A program made the position numbers and the translations under genes. Source: Actinomadura chibensis NBRC 106107 (GTDB lineage: Bacteria > Actinomycetota > Actinomycetes > Streptosporangiales > Streptosporangiaceae). From it: a DNA stretch of 64,000 bases. Below, in pieces: positions 53,168 through 61,955 of this stretch (position 1 is the first letter of the stretch; every line of letters begins with the position of its first letter). The stretch lies in contig NZ_BCQP01000002.1 in NCBI RefSeq assembly GCF_001552135.1, forward strand, positions 1-64,000, written 5' to 3'. The notes below the pieces were generated by a model. The model made no database searches. It was not told the origin of the DNA and saw nothing but the letters and a program-made list of their open reading frames with translations.

Positions 53168-53853
53168 GGCGCCGGGGACGCGGCCGGGTGGACGTTGATG
53201 CCGTCGAACATCACCTTGAGGTAGTGCTCGGCGAGCCCCTCGGCGTCCAGCCGGCCGCCCGGCCGGAACCAGCGGACCGCGACCCAGATCGTGTCGCGGA
53301 TCATCCGGTAGGTGAGCTGGGGGTCGAGGTCGGCGCGGAACAGGCCGCGCCGCTGGCCGGACGCGAGGGCGTCCACCCAGATCTTCTCGACCTCCTCCTC
53401 GGACCTCGTGAGGTAGGCGAACCGGTCCATGCCCTTGAGGTAGTTCCAGTCGTTTTGCATGACCGTGATCGCGGCGCGGTGCGGCTCCAGGCTCTCGAAC
53501 GCGACCCGGACGAGCCCCGCGACCGTCTCGCGCGGGTCCGCGCTCTCGTCGACCACCCGCTGGTAGGCCGCCATGATCTCGGTGAAGAAGCCCGCGAGGA
53601 TCTCGTCGACGATCGACTCCTTGGAGTCGAAGTGGTGGTACAGGCTGCCCGACAGGATGCCCGCCTCGTCGGCGATGTTGCGGACCGTCGTGGCCTGGAA
53701 GCCCTTCTCGGCGAACAGTTCCGCGGCCAGCCGCACGAGGTGCTCGCGCCGCTCCGACGCCGGGCCGGACGAGCCCCTGCCGCGGCGGCGGGACCCGCCC
53801 TCGCCGGCGGCGCGGCTTCTCGATCGTCCGGAGTCAGCGCTCGTGGTCGTCAC
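53164..53853 (-). CDS. kstR2: KstR2-like TetR family repressor
   Basis: 229 residues. HTH LAAELFAEKGFQATTVRNIA then DEAGILSGSLYHHFDSKESI (about 49-90) and the C-terminal RADLDPQLTYRMIRDTIWVA, VRWFRPGGRL, resemble mycobacterial KstR2 (Rv3557c) along their full length as remembered. KstR2 represses genes for degradation of the last two steroid rings and is released by a CoA-thioester ligand. An exact match to its consensus lies upstream at 53930-53943. Here no steroid gene is adjacent except possibly the MMPL transporter. GTG 53853 follows CATAAT by six bases (leaderless option); ATG 53877 would add eight residues. The N-terminus is Arg/Ser-rich, longer than in Rv3557c. Confidence 0.72.
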   Translation of the reverse strand: MTTTSADSGRSRSRAAGEGGSRRRGRGSSGPASERREHLVRLAAELFAEKGFQATTVRNIADEAGILSGSLYHHFDSKESIVDEILAGFFTEIMAAYQRVVDESADPRETVAGLVRVAFESLEPHRAAITVMQNDWNYLKGMDRFAYLTRSEEEVEKIWVDALASGQRRGLFRADLDPQLTYRMIRDTIWVAVRWFRPGGRLDAEGLAEHYLKVMFDGINVHPAASPAP

Positions 53854-53891
53854 CCCCTCATTATGCCGTGCCGGCATCGCCCGGTCGCCCA

Positions 53892-53943
53892 ACCGCTTGC
53901 TCGGTAGGGAGTACCAGGGTAGGGGCTGCACCAAGCGCTTGGT
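53892..53943. promoter_or_regulatory. KstR2-type operator between kstR2-like and HAD genes
   Basis: ACCAAGCGCTTGGT (53930-53943) is a perfect 14-bp palindrome fitting AnCAAGnnCTTGnT at every fixed position. A second, weaker dyad ACCGCTTGCTCGGT lies at 53892-53905. Both are between the divergent starts, so the regulator probably controls itself and the HAD gene. Confidence 0.75.
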
Positions 53944-53994
53944 ACGGCCCGCCGAGGGGTTCGGCGGGGGCGCGTCCCGCATAGGGTCTGGGAC

Positions 53995-54579
53995 ATGTCC
54001 GATGTGATCGTTTTCGACCTGTTCGGAGTCATCGCCCGCGGCCAGGCCCCCGAGTCGGTGCGGCGGATCGAGGAGATCGCCGGGACGGGCGGCGCGCCGT
54101 TCTGGGAGGCGTACTGGTCGTGCCGCCCCGCCTACGACGCCGGGCGGGAGAGCGCGGCCTACTGGGCGGACGTCGCGGCCGTCCTCGGCACCGCGTTCCC
54201 CGACGTCCCGGCCCTGATCGAGGCCGACCTCGACAGCTGGACCGAGGTGGACGAGGAGATGGTCGCCCTCGTCCACGAGCTCGCCGACGGCGGCCGGACG
54301 CTCGGGCTCCTGTCGAACATCATCGACGACCTCGTGCCCCGCTTCGAGGCCCGGCACGGCGGCTGGCTCGGCCGGTTCGACGCGCTCACCTACTCCTGCC
54401 GCATCGGCGTGGCCAAGCCCGATCCGCGCGCCTACGAGATCTGCGCCGAACGGCTCGGCGTCGCCCCGTCGGACGTCCTGTTCATCGACGACACCGAGCG
54501 CAACATCGCCGCCGCCCGCGCCCTCGGCATGCGCGCCGAGCTGTTCGAGTCCCCGGCGCAGGTCCGCGCGTTGCTATGA
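53995..54579 (+). CDS. HAD-family hydrolase
   Basis: 194 residues. Motif I VIVFDLFGVIA (nucleophile Asp8; the usual second Asp is replaced, as in dehalogenase-like members), motif II LGLLSNIID, motif III lysine in GVAKPDPRAYEI, motif IV VLFIDDTERNIAAARALGM. Phosphatase or dehalogenase-type activity; substrate unknown. TAGGGT lies seven bases before the ATG with no Shine-Dalgarno sequence. Under the KstR2-type operator, hence a possible regulon member. The 3' end overlaps the convergent gene by six bases. Confidence 0.88.
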   Translation: MSDVIVFDLFGVIARGQAPESVRRIEEIAGTGGAPFWEAYWSCRPAYDAGRESAAYWADVAAVLGTAFPDVPALIEADLDSWTEVDEEMVALVHELADGGRTLGLLSNIIDDLVPRFEARHGGWLGRFDALTYSCRIGVAKPDPRAYEICAERLGVAPSDVLFIDDTERNIAAARALGMRAELFESPAQVRALL

Positions 54580-55662
54580 GCGGGGCGGGGACTCCGGCGG
54601 GGGCGGCAGCTCCTCGGCGGCCTCGGCGGCCTTGGCGAGGCGTTCGCGCAGCGTCCTGACGAGCTCGTGACTCTGCCCGTTCAGCCGCTGGATCGCGGGC
54701 AGCGCGAGGTCCTCGCGGACGGTGTCGGCGAGCAGCTCGTCGTACTCGTGCGCCTTCTCCGCGATCGTCTCCAGGTGGCGCTGGGCGTGCAGGGCCTCGT
54801 CCGCGGCCCGCGCGCTCCGCGCGTACCGCTCCAGCGCCTCGACGCGGCGCGTCACGGCCGCGACGGACACGTCGAGCTTGTCGCGCAGCGGCCGCAGCGC
54901 CGCCTCCACCTCCGGCAGCGTCGCGCCCTCGGCCAGCTCCCGCTGCTCGGTCCGCAGCCTGGACTGCCGCGCGAGGACCTGCGCGATCTCCCATTCCTCG
55001 CGGGGGAGCGTGACGGCGTTGGCGACCGCGTCCAGCATGCCCTCGCGGTTGACCTCCGAGGCGGTGACCGCGTCCACCGCCGCCTGGACGCGGGCGAGCA
55101 GCGCCCGCCCCTCGTCGTCGAAGTCGTCCGGGACGAAGTAGCGGTCGCGGCTGCGTTCCAGCTCCCGGGCGCGCCGCAGGTCGAGCGACACCGACGGGGT
55201 GCCGAGCGCGACCAGCACCGCGAGCATGCCGAGCGCGATCAGCCACAGCGAGCCGAGCAGCGGGTGCCCGACCAGCCCGAGCCCGAGGACCGACAGCGGC
55301 GCGAGCCACACCAGCGGGCGGCGGCGCGCGACGAGCGTGTCCAGCTCGGCGCGCAGCGCCGGGTCGGCGACCGGGCGCGGCTCGGCGGGGGCGGCGTCCG
55401 CGGCGGCGCGGGGCGGCGCGATCCGCCGCCAGTACGTGGACACGTGCGTCTCGAACGCGAAGTCGGTCCGCGCGATCTCGATCTCGACCGGGCCCGCGGG
55501 CAGCGGCCACGAGCCGACCGGGTCGCCGCCGCCGGGACCGGTGAAGCGCACCCACCAGCCGCCCTTGCCCTGGTCGCACCGGTAGCGGCCGGGGGCGACG
55601 TCGATCCCGACGAAGAACGTCCCGACACCCGGTATGGAATCGCTCCACGTGCCACTGGTCAC
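54574..55662 (-). CDS. hypothetical two-helix membrane protein with N-terminal beta domain and coiled coil
   Basis: 362 residues. N-terminal domain GTFFVGIDVAPGRYRCDQGK, GGWWVRFTGPGG, EIEIARTDFAFETHVS (about 9-80) is a beta module usually found in exported actinobacterial proteins; two membrane helices (about 116-165: WLAPLSVLGLGLVG, LLGSLWLIALGMLAVLVAL); then a long helical region (about 180-350) with coiled-coil heptads. GTG start with GGAGG seven bases upstream. No signal peptide precedes the beta domain, so both ends may face the cytoplasm. Function unknown. Confidence 0.68.
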   Translation of the reverse strand: MTSGTWSDSIPGVGTFFVGIDVAPGRYRCDQGKGGWWVRFTGPGGGDPVGSWPLPAGPVEIEIARTDFAFETHVSTYWRRIAPPRAAADAAPAEPRPVADPALRAELDTLVARRRPLVWLAPLSVLGLGLVGHPLLGSLWLIALGMLAVLVALGTPSVSLDLRRARELERSRDRYFVPDDFDDEGRALLARVQAAVDAVTASEVNREGMLDAVANAVTLPREEWEIAQVLARQSRLRTEQRELAEGATLPEVEAALRPLRDKLDVSVAAVTRRVEALERYARSARAADEALHAQRHLETIAEKAHEYDELLADTVREDLALPAIQRLNGQSHELVRTLRERLAKAAEAAEELPPPPESPPRS

Positions 55663-55817
55663 CGGCGACCTCCGACCCGACTGCTCCGCCGTGCCACCCC
55701 GCCCGTCACGGCGGGGACCGTCAAGCCCGTGACAGGAGGAACGTCCGGGGGACGGCACAAGTTGCAGTACCCACTACCGGGTCGGGAAAGCCGCGTTCGG
55801 TTTGGAATACTCCACGC

Positions 55818-56489
55818 GTGCGTCCTGAATACGACCCCCGCGACGATCCGCCCTGGGCGATGCAACTGGTGGTGCGCGCCGAGAAGGCCGACCCGCCGGG
55901 CCATCGCGCCGTGTGCGAGGCGGCGGCCACGGCGGTCGTGCGGCTGCTCACCGACCCGCGCGCGGCCGAGCCCGGCGGGGAGTGGCACGGCGCCGTCCTG
56001 GAATGGGAGTCGCGCCGCATCCGGAAGGTGACGCGGCGGGCGCGCGGGGTGCGGTGGCCGGAGGCCGGGGCGCTGCCGGGCGTGACCGTCGAGCACGCGG
56101 ACGCGCAGGTGCGGGCGTTTCCGCCGGGGCCGGTGGCCGACGTCCCGCCCGCGCTGGCGAAGCTCCAGGTCGCCGGGCTCGACCTGGCGGACGAGGGCGC
56201 CGGGCCGCCGCCCGCCCCGCCGTACGCGGTGATCGCGATCAACCCGGACGTGACGATGACCACCGGGAAGGCCGCCGCGCAGTGCGGCCACGCCGCCCAG
56301 CTCCTGCTGCGCGGGGGGAAGCGCAAGGACGTCGCCGCCTGGGTGGACGGCGGCGCCCGCGTCCACCTCGCGACGGACGTCCCGTGGAAGCGGTGCGTGA
56401 AGGAGGCGGCGGTGGCGGTCCGCGACGGCGGGTTCACCGAGGTCCCGCCCGGCACGATGACGGCGATCGCCTGGATCGTCCGGAAGTAG
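55818..56489 (+). CDS. PTH2-type peptidyl-tRNA hydrolase family protein
   Basis: 223 residues, about twice the PTH2 core. The C-terminal half carries the PTH2 signature: YAVIAINPDVTMTTGKAAAQ, CGHAAQLLL (about 134-165) and EVPPGTMTAIAW. The N-terminal half (AMQLVVRAEKADPPGHRAVC, EAAATAVVRLL) follows the same order and may be a degenerate second copy. PTH2 enzymes release tRNA from stalled peptidyl-tRNA; whether this one does is inference. AATACT ends 6 bases before the GTG, with no Shine-Dalgarno sequence. Confidence 0.78.
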   Translation: MRPEYDPRDDPPWAMQLVVRAEKADPPGHRAVCEAAATAVVRLLTDPRAAEPGGEWHGAVLEWESRRIRKVTRRARGVRWPEAGALPGVTVEHADAQVRAFPPGPVADVPPALAKLQVAGLDLADEGAGPPPAPPYAVIAINPDVTMTTGKAAAQCGHAAQLLLRGGKRKDVAAWVDGGARVHLATDVPWKRCVKEAAVAVRDGGFTEVPPGTMTAIAWIVRK

Positions 56490-56530
56490 CGCGCGGCGCG
56501 CCGGGCCGCCCCCGGCGCGCCGCGCGGCCG

Positions 56531-59056
56531 TCACGGCAGGACGACGGCGACCGGGTCGATCCCGGCCTTCCGGATCAGGGACGGCAGCCGTCCGGCGAAC
56601 GGATGGTGGTCGGTGGGCAGCCCGCGCGGGTTGTCCACCACGTAGTGGACGACCCCGCCGCTCCGGCGCTCGGTCCACGTCGCGCCGGCGGCGCGCAGCA
56701 CGGCCGCGGCCTTCGCCGCGTCCGCCGCCCTCACCGACACGCGGATCGGCGACTCGTACGACGGCAGCCCGGCCGCCTGCTCCGCCGCCTTCGCGGTGGC
56801 GGCCGCCTGCGGCGCGCGCGCCGGGTCAGGGCCGAGGATCGCGTTGTAGAGCAGCTTGGCCGTCCCGTCGCTGAACGCGCGGAAGTTGGGGTCGGCCGCG
56901 AACAGCACGGACCGCCCCTTGTCCACGGCCTGGTCGACGACGGCGGCGGTGCCGCCGAGCTCGGCCGCGCCCCGCTCGAACCCGGACACGAACCAGTCGG
57001 GCGAGTCCGCCGCCGGGTAGGACACGGCGACGCCGCTGGACGCCCGCATGACCATGTCGTAGGACGTGAAGTTCCACGCTGTCGCGCCCACGCCCTTCGC
57101 GAGCGGGCTGCTCCCGTCCACCTTGACGCGGAACAGCGTGCCGGGGATGTCGGACGTCGGCTCGGCCAGCGTCGCCGTCGTCAGCCCGAGGCGGGCGGCG
57201 AGCTGCGTGCCGCCCTGCCAGCCGATGTAGCGGCCGCCGTCGCGCGTCCACCGCTGGAGCGCGGCCCGCCCGGCGTCGCCGAGCGCGGTGTAGGCGGGGC
57301 CCGCCGGACCGTCCGGCGTCACCAGGACCTCGATCCCGGCGAGCCCGCCCGCCGCGACGTCGGCCGGGGTGAGCAGGGTGAACGGCAGCTTCCACTCGCG
57401 GTCGAGGCGGCTCCGCAGCCAGCCGGTCGACTGGCGCGCGGCCGACGACGTCGCCGACAGCTGCAGCACGCCGAGCCCCGGCGCCCTGCCGTCGTGTCCC
57501 GGACGCGCGGCCGGGAGCGTCCCCACCGGCACGGCGGTCGGCCGCAGCACCGCGCCCGACGACCCGCCGGACACGTTCCCGAGCAGCGGCAGGCTCCACG
57601 CCGTCACGTCGTAGAAGTAGGGGAACGGCGTGTAGGAGTCCTCGTTGAGCATGGCCTGGATCCAGTGCTTCTGGCCCTGCGCCATCGAGATCCAGTAGGT
57701 CCCGGCGGGCAGCGTCGTCCTCGCCTCGGCGCGCCCGTACTCCTTGAAGTCCGGGACGGTCAGCGGCCGGACGAGCCGCTCCACCCGCACGCCCATCCGC
57801 TGGAGCCGCCGCACGATCAGGCCGACCTGGGCGTGCTTGGCGGGGACGTCGTCCCGCAGGAAGTAGCTCCGCACCTTCCGGTCGGGCACCGGGCGGTCGA
57901 TCTGGTTCGGCGGGTTGTAGATCTGGTTGGGCTCCAGCCTGCCCGCCCTGCCCTGCTCGTAGGCGTCCACGGTCATCTGCCGCCACTCGCCGAGGATGCG
58001 GTGCCGGTTGCGCGCCGCCGCCGACAGCGACACCCACTGCGTGAGGTACTGCTCCTTCACGCGCTCCGGGTACGGGCTCTCGTCGCCCTTCTCGTACGTC
58101 ATCCCGGCCGCGTGGAACGCGCTGGTCGGAACCGAGTCGCCGTAGCCCTGGTAGAAGAGGTCGTACACGTCGCGGTTGAAGAAGTCGATGCCCTGCCGGG
58201 TGAACTCGGCGGCCATCGCCGCGCCGTACAGGTCGTTGATCCAGCCGACCGCCTGCTCGGGCGTCTCGTGGTAGATCGGGTCGGCGTTGGGCGGGAAGAA
58301 GAACGACGTCCCGCCCATCTCGTGCGCGTCGATGTAGAGCGCGGGCGGGTACTGGTTCAGCATCGCGAGCTTGCCGTCGGTCTCCGGCTGGGTGCGCGCG
58401 AACCAGTCGCGGTTCATGTCGAAGCCGTAGGCGTTCTGGCGCGTCGCCGCCTCGCGGCCGTCCGGGTTCTGCGTCGGCAGGACGATCACGAGCGCGTTGT
58501 CCAGGACCGACGCGGCGGCGCAGTCGGACCGGTCGCCGAGGTCGCGGAGCACCCTCAGCGCCGCGTCCGTGCCGCTCGGCTCGTCGCCGTGGACGTTCCC
58601 GCTGACCCACAGGATCGGGACGCCGCGGTCGGTGATCCGCTTCGCGAGCGCGGCGGGCGTGCGCGGGTCGCGCAGCAGCCCCGCCTCCCGCCGCACCGTC
58701 GCCAGGCCCGCCTTGGAGACGAGGGCGGGACGCCCGACGATCGCGTACTTCAGCGGACGGCCCCGCGCCGTCGTCGCCAGCGTCCCGGACACGACCCGCT
58801 CGCTCTTCGCGGCGACCGTCTCCAGGTACCTGTCGGACTCGGCGGCGGTCGCCTGCCGCTCACCGAGGTCGAAGCCGAGGACCTGCTTGGGGGAGGGGAC
58901 CTTGCCCCGGTAGACCGGTGCGGTCTGCGTGGGGTCGCAGCTCCCCGGAGGGGACGCCGGGGGCCGGGGCTGCGCGGCGGCGGGCGTCAGCAGCGACGCG
59001 GGCACCGCCAGGGACGCCGCCAGTGCCAGCGGCAACGCCAGTTTTCGGGCTCTCAT
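56531..59056 (-). CDS. secreted M14-family zinc carboxypeptidase
   Basis: 841 residues. Signal peptide 1-28 (LALPLALAASLAVPASLL, AAAQP). Zinc ligands His156 and Glu159 in NVHGDEPSG and His245 in YIDAHEMGG; NPDGRE and FDMNRDWFART substrate-binding segments in between, all typical of M14. The C-terminal 450 residues form two or so extra domains (glycine-rich beta and a class-I-amidotransferase-like segment GIEVLVTPDGPAGPAY). Probably hydrolyses peptides or peptidoglycan-derived substrates outside the cell. ATG 59056 begins the signal peptide; an upstream extension is open but not signal-like. Confidence 0.9.
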   Translation of the reverse strand: MRARKLALPLALAASLAVPASLLTPAAAQPRPPASPPGSCDPTQTAPVYRGKVPSPKQVLGFDLGERQATAAESDRYLETVAAKSERVVSGTLATTARGRPLKYAIVGRPALVSKAGLATVRREAGLLRDPRTPAALAKRITDRGVPILWVSGNVHGDEPSGTDAALRVLRDLGDRSDCAAASVLDNALVIVLPTQNPDGREAATRQNAYGFDMNRDWFARTQPETDGKLAMLNQYPPALYIDAHEMGGTSFFFPPNADPIYHETPEQAVGWINDLYGAAMAAEFTRQGIDFFNRDVYDLFYQGYGDSVPTSAFHAAGMTYEKGDESPYPERVKEQYLTQWVSLSAAARNRHRILGEWRQMTVDAYEQGRAGRLEPNQIYNPPNQIDRPVPDRKVRSYFLRDDVPAKHAQVGLIVRRLQRMGVRVERLVRPLTVPDFKEYGRAEARTTLPAGTYWISMAQGQKHWIQAMLNEDSYTPFPYFYDVTAWSLPLLGNVSGGSSGAVLRPTAVPVGTLPAARPGHDGRAPGLGVLQLSATSSAARQSTGWLRSRLDREWKLPFTLLTPADVAAGGLAGIEVLVTPDGPAGPAYTALGDAGRAALQRWTRDGGRYIGWQGGTQLAARLGLTTATLAEPTSDIPGTLFRVKVDGSSPLAKGVGATAWNFTSYDMVMRASSGVAVSYPAADSPDWFVSGFERGAAELGGTAAVVDQAVDKGRSVLFAADPNFRAFSDGTAKLLYNAILGPDPARAPQAAATAKAAEQAAGLPSYESPIRVSVRAADAAKAAAVLRAAGATWTERRSGGVVHYVVDNPRGLPTDHHPFAGRLPSLIRKAGIDPVAVVLP

Positions 59057-59110
59057 GAGCCACAACGTGGCACCGGCCGGAAGGCCCACCAAGGGCAACT
59101 TCTGCCAAGA

Positions 59111-59824
59111 TCAGTCGTTCCGCCCCGGACGGGGCCGGGGGCCGGTCAGCCCGGTCGGGATCCGGTTGATCGCCTGGAGCGCGAACTCCTGCGTCCGGGT
59201 GAGCCCGCGCGAGCCGGCGGCCGGGCCGCCGTCCGGGGCCTCCCGCGCCGCCCCCGCGAGCTGCGCCTTCGCGCTCAGCCCGTAGGACAGGAACAGCAGC
59301 AGGACGAATCCGCCCAGGTAGACGAGGTGCTCGGCGAGGCCGCCCCAGCGCGCGGTGAAGACGTCCAGGACGGCGAACATCGCGAACCCCGCCATCCAGC
59401 CCGCGAGCGCGGGCACGAACAGCATGTCGCGGCGCAGCGCCACGCCCGCGACGGCGGCGAGCACGAGCGCCGCCTCCACCGCCTTCACGAGGACGAGCAC
59501 GCCGGTCGCCGCCCCGGACCCGGCGGAGGCGAAGTAGCCCTCGATCTCGTCCCGCCGGTCGGTCCACAGGAGCAGGCCGGTGGCGAGGCCCGTCACGCCG
59601 TAGGCGATGAGGAACACGCCGACCGCGTAGTGGAAGCGGTGCCACGTCCGGCCCGCCCGCGTCCGCGCGCCCGCCGCCCCCGGCCCGACCGGTCCGGGGC
59701 CGACCGGGCCCGGCACGCCCGGGCCGGGCGGCGCCGGTGGGACGGCGCCCGCCGGGGTGCCGACGATCGGAGTGGCGTCCGGGTCGGCTGCCGGCTCCGG
59801 GCCCAGCGTCATCTTCGCCCCCAT
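59111..59824 (-). CDS. hypothetical multi-pass membrane protein
   Basis: 237 residues. Cytoplasmic Pro/Gly-rich N-terminus (about 1-60) followed by four membrane helices (YAVGVFLIAYGVTGLATGLL, VLVLVKAVEAALVLAAVAGV, LAGWMAGFAMFAVLDVF, LVYLGGFVLLLFLSYGL) and a short polar tail. No family recognised; similar four-helix proteins are common in actinomycetes. GAGGA and GGGAG upstream of the ATG. Gap of 54 bases to the M14 gene on the same strand, so possibly co-transcribed. Confidence 0.7.
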   Translation of the reverse strand: MGAKMTLGPEPAADPDATPIVGTPAGAVPPAPPGPGVPGPVGPGPVGPGAAGARTRAGRTWHRFHYAVGVFLIAYGVTGLATGLLLWTDRRDEIEGYFASAGSGAATGVLVLVKAVEAALVLAAVAGVALRRDMLFVPALAGWMAGFAMFAVLDVFTARWGGLAEHLVYLGGFVLLLFLSYGLSAKAQLAGAAREAPDGGPAAGSRGLTRTQEFALQAINRIPTGLTGPRPRPGRND

Positions 59825-60041
59825 GCTCCCGTTCCTCTGCCTACGCGCAAGATATCCCGGAACCGCGCACGATATGTCGAGGAGGCTCCCGCGCTTGCCG
59901 TCCGTGCCCCGCTACCGCGCTGCCCGGGCGCCGTCCGCGCCGCGCCGCACCGCGCTGACCTGCGGGGTGCTTGCTTCCCGCGCGGGGAAGGGGGAGGCTG
60001 TGATCTCGTCGGGCCATGCGGAGTCCGTGAGGGGACTGAGG

Positions 60042-60335
60042 ATGACGCCTGACGATACGGGAACCGCCGCGCCGTCGAAGACGCGGGTCGAATATCTGGA
60101 AGAGCTCGGCGAGGAGCTCGTGAAGCGCGGCTTCCGGGTGCGGATCGTCCTGCCCAGGGGCCAGACGCCCGCCCTGCACGTGCTGAACCCGGAGGCGTCC
60201 GCGCTCACCGAGAACATCATCGCCGAGCGGGGGCCCGACGGCTGGTGGTACTGGTGGTCGTGGGCCGAGCGCATCGTGCCCGCCGACGACGCGTCCGCCG
60301 CCGCCGACCGCGTCGCGCGCGTCCTCGCCGTCTGA
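60042..60335 (+). CDS. hypothetical small cytosolic protein
   Basis: 97 residues: TRVEYLEELGEELVKRGFRVRIVLP, ALHVLNPEASALTENIIAERGPDGWWYWWSW, ADRVARVLAV in blocks. The WWYWWSW cluster followed by a helix is typical of a small actinobacterial family in which a beta sheet packs on Trp residues; function unknown. ATG 60042 chosen because AGGGGA is six bases upstream; a GTG at 60000 is the longer option. Confidence 0.68.
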   Translation: MTPDDTGTAAPSKTRVEYLEELGEELVKRGFRVRIVLPRGQTPALHVLNPEASALTENIIAERGPDGWWYWWSWAERIVPADDASAAADRVARVLAV

Positions 60336-60727
60336 GCGCGGCGCGCGCCTCTCCGTCCCGCACCGGGTCCGTCCCGCACCGGTCCGTCCAGCACCGGCGC
60401 CCCGCCTCGGCCCGGCGGCCCATCGCCGCCGCCGGGCCCGGCGGCGGCTGAATGTTGAGCCTCCGAACATTCGCCCGCACCCGCGCCCTCGCGCGCCTTC
60501 CCGCCTCTTCCGCCCGCAGGGTCCGGTTCCGCACGGGTGAACTCGCGTTACTTGATTGTTATCGCCAGCAACAAATCGACCGTCCGGCAGGTCTGGCGCA
60601 ACGGACATGCGCGACATAAGTTGCGGGGCACAACATTCTCGTCCGGGGCCGCGCGGAGCACGGCCACCGGCACCGGCCCTCCCCCCGGCCGCGGCACGGC
60701 GGCCGCCCCCAGAAAGGACCCGGGCAA
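60336..60727 (+). promoter_or_regulatory. upstream region of the sugar transporter with three inverted repeats
   Basis: No gene supported. GAATGTT-N9-AACATTC (60450-60456, 60466-60472); ATTGTTATCGCCAGCAACAAAT (60555-60576), a TTGTT...AACAA dyad like ROK/XylR-type sites; and AAGTTG-N7-CAACATT (60618-60623, 60631-60637). The middle site is the most likely sugar-repressor operator. Confidence 0.5.
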
Positions 60728-61813
60728 ATGCGCAAGGGGATCCTCTGCCTGACGGCCGTCGCGGCGGCCGCGGCGCTCACTCTCACCGCGTGCGGGGACG
60801 ACTCCGGCGACGGCGCCGCCGCGTCCGGCTCCGGAGCGGTCAAGGGCAAGGTCGGCGTGATCCTGCCGGACACGACGTCGTCCGTCCGCTACGAGAGCTT
60901 CGACCGGCCCTACCTGGAGCAGGCGTTCAAGGCCGCCGGGGTCGGCTACGACATCCAGAACGCGGAGGGCTCGACCCAGCGGTTCCAGACGATCGCCGAC
61001 CAGATGCTCACGAGCGGCGTCACCGTCCTCATCGTGGACGGCCTCGACTCCAACTCCGCCGCCGCCGTCCAGCGCAAGGCGCAGGCGCAGGGCGTGAAGA
61101 CCATCGACTACGACCGGCTGGCGCTCGGGGGCGTGTCCGACTACTACGTGTCGTTCGACAACGTGAAGGTCGGCGAGGAGCTCGGCAAGGGCCTGCAGAA
61201 GTGCCTCGGCGACAAGAAGAGCAACATCGTCTACCTGAACGGCGCGCCCACCGACAACAACGCGACGCTGTTCGCGAAGGGCGCGCACACCGTGCTCGAC
61301 CAGGCCGCGTCCTACACGAAGGTCGCCGAGCAGGCCGTCCCGGACTGGAAGGCCGAGAACGCCGCCACGATCTTCGAGCAGATGTGGACGGAGCGGAAGG
61401 GCGCCATCGACGGCGTCGTCGCCGCCAACGACGGGCTCGGCAACGCCGTCGTGTCGATCCTCAAGAAGAACAAGGAGGCCGGCAAGGTCGCCGTGACCGG
61501 CCAGGACGCGACGCTTGAGGGCCTGCAGAACATCCTCGACGGCAACCAGTGCATGACCGTCTACAAGCCGGTCAAGCAGGAGGCCGACGCCGTCGCCAAG
61601 CTCGCCGTCGCCCTGATCAAGGGCGAGAAGGGCGAGACGAACGGGACCGTGAACGACCCGGAGGGCAAGCGGGACGTCCCGTCCGTGCTGCTCAACCCCG
61701 TCCCGATCTTCAAGGACGGCGTCAAGCGGGTCGTCGACGACGGCTTCATCAAGAAGGCCGACCTCTGCAAGGGCGCGTACGCCGCCAAGTGCAAGGACGC
61801 GGGCATCGAGTAG
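60728..61813 (+). CDS. sugar ABC transporter substrate-binding lipoprotein (XylF-like)
   Basis: 361 residues. Lipoprotein signal peptide with lipobox LTAC (Cys22). Family-1 periplasmic-binding fold: KVGVILPDTTSSVRYESFDR, DIQNAEGSTQRFQTIADQML, VDGLDSNSAAAVQRKAQAQG, VTGQDATLEGLQNIL. Closest in type to xylose or other pentose binding proteins. ATG with AAAGGA upstream. First gene of a three-gene transporter operon with an ATPase and a permease. Confidence 0.9.
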   Translation: MRKGILCLTAVAAAAALTLTACGDDSGDGAAASGSGAVKGKVGVILPDTTSSVRYESFDRPYLEQAFKAAGVGYDIQNAEGSTQRFQTIADQMLTSGVTVLIVDGLDSNSAAAVQRKAQAQGVKTIDYDRLALGGVSDYYVSFDNVKVGEELGKGLQKCLGDKKSNIVYLNGAPTDNNATLFAKGAHTVLDQAASYTKVAEQAVPDWKAENAATIFEQMWTERKGAIDGVVAANDGLGNAVVSILKKNKEAGKVAVTGQDATLEGLQNILDGNQCMTVYKPVKQEADAVAKLAVALIKGEKGETNGTVNDPEGKRDVPSVLLNPVPIFKDGVKRVVDDGFIKKADLCKGAYAAKCKDAGIE

Positions 61814-61955
61814 CCCCGTCCGCGCCGACCTCGTGGCGGGCCCCGGACCACTGGGGACCCGTCCCGGGCCACCCGGAAACCCGGGACGACCGGGGCCCGC
61901 CACGAGCACACGCCGCGCCCGCGGCGCACGCGCCGACCCCTCGAAAAGGAGACAC

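Noticed and set aside
55913..60052. 1379-codon plus-strand open frame across the PTH2 gene and the M14 gene
   Set aside because: It crosses several real genes in both directions and its translation is Arg/Gly/Ala-rich with no domain; an artefact of high GC.
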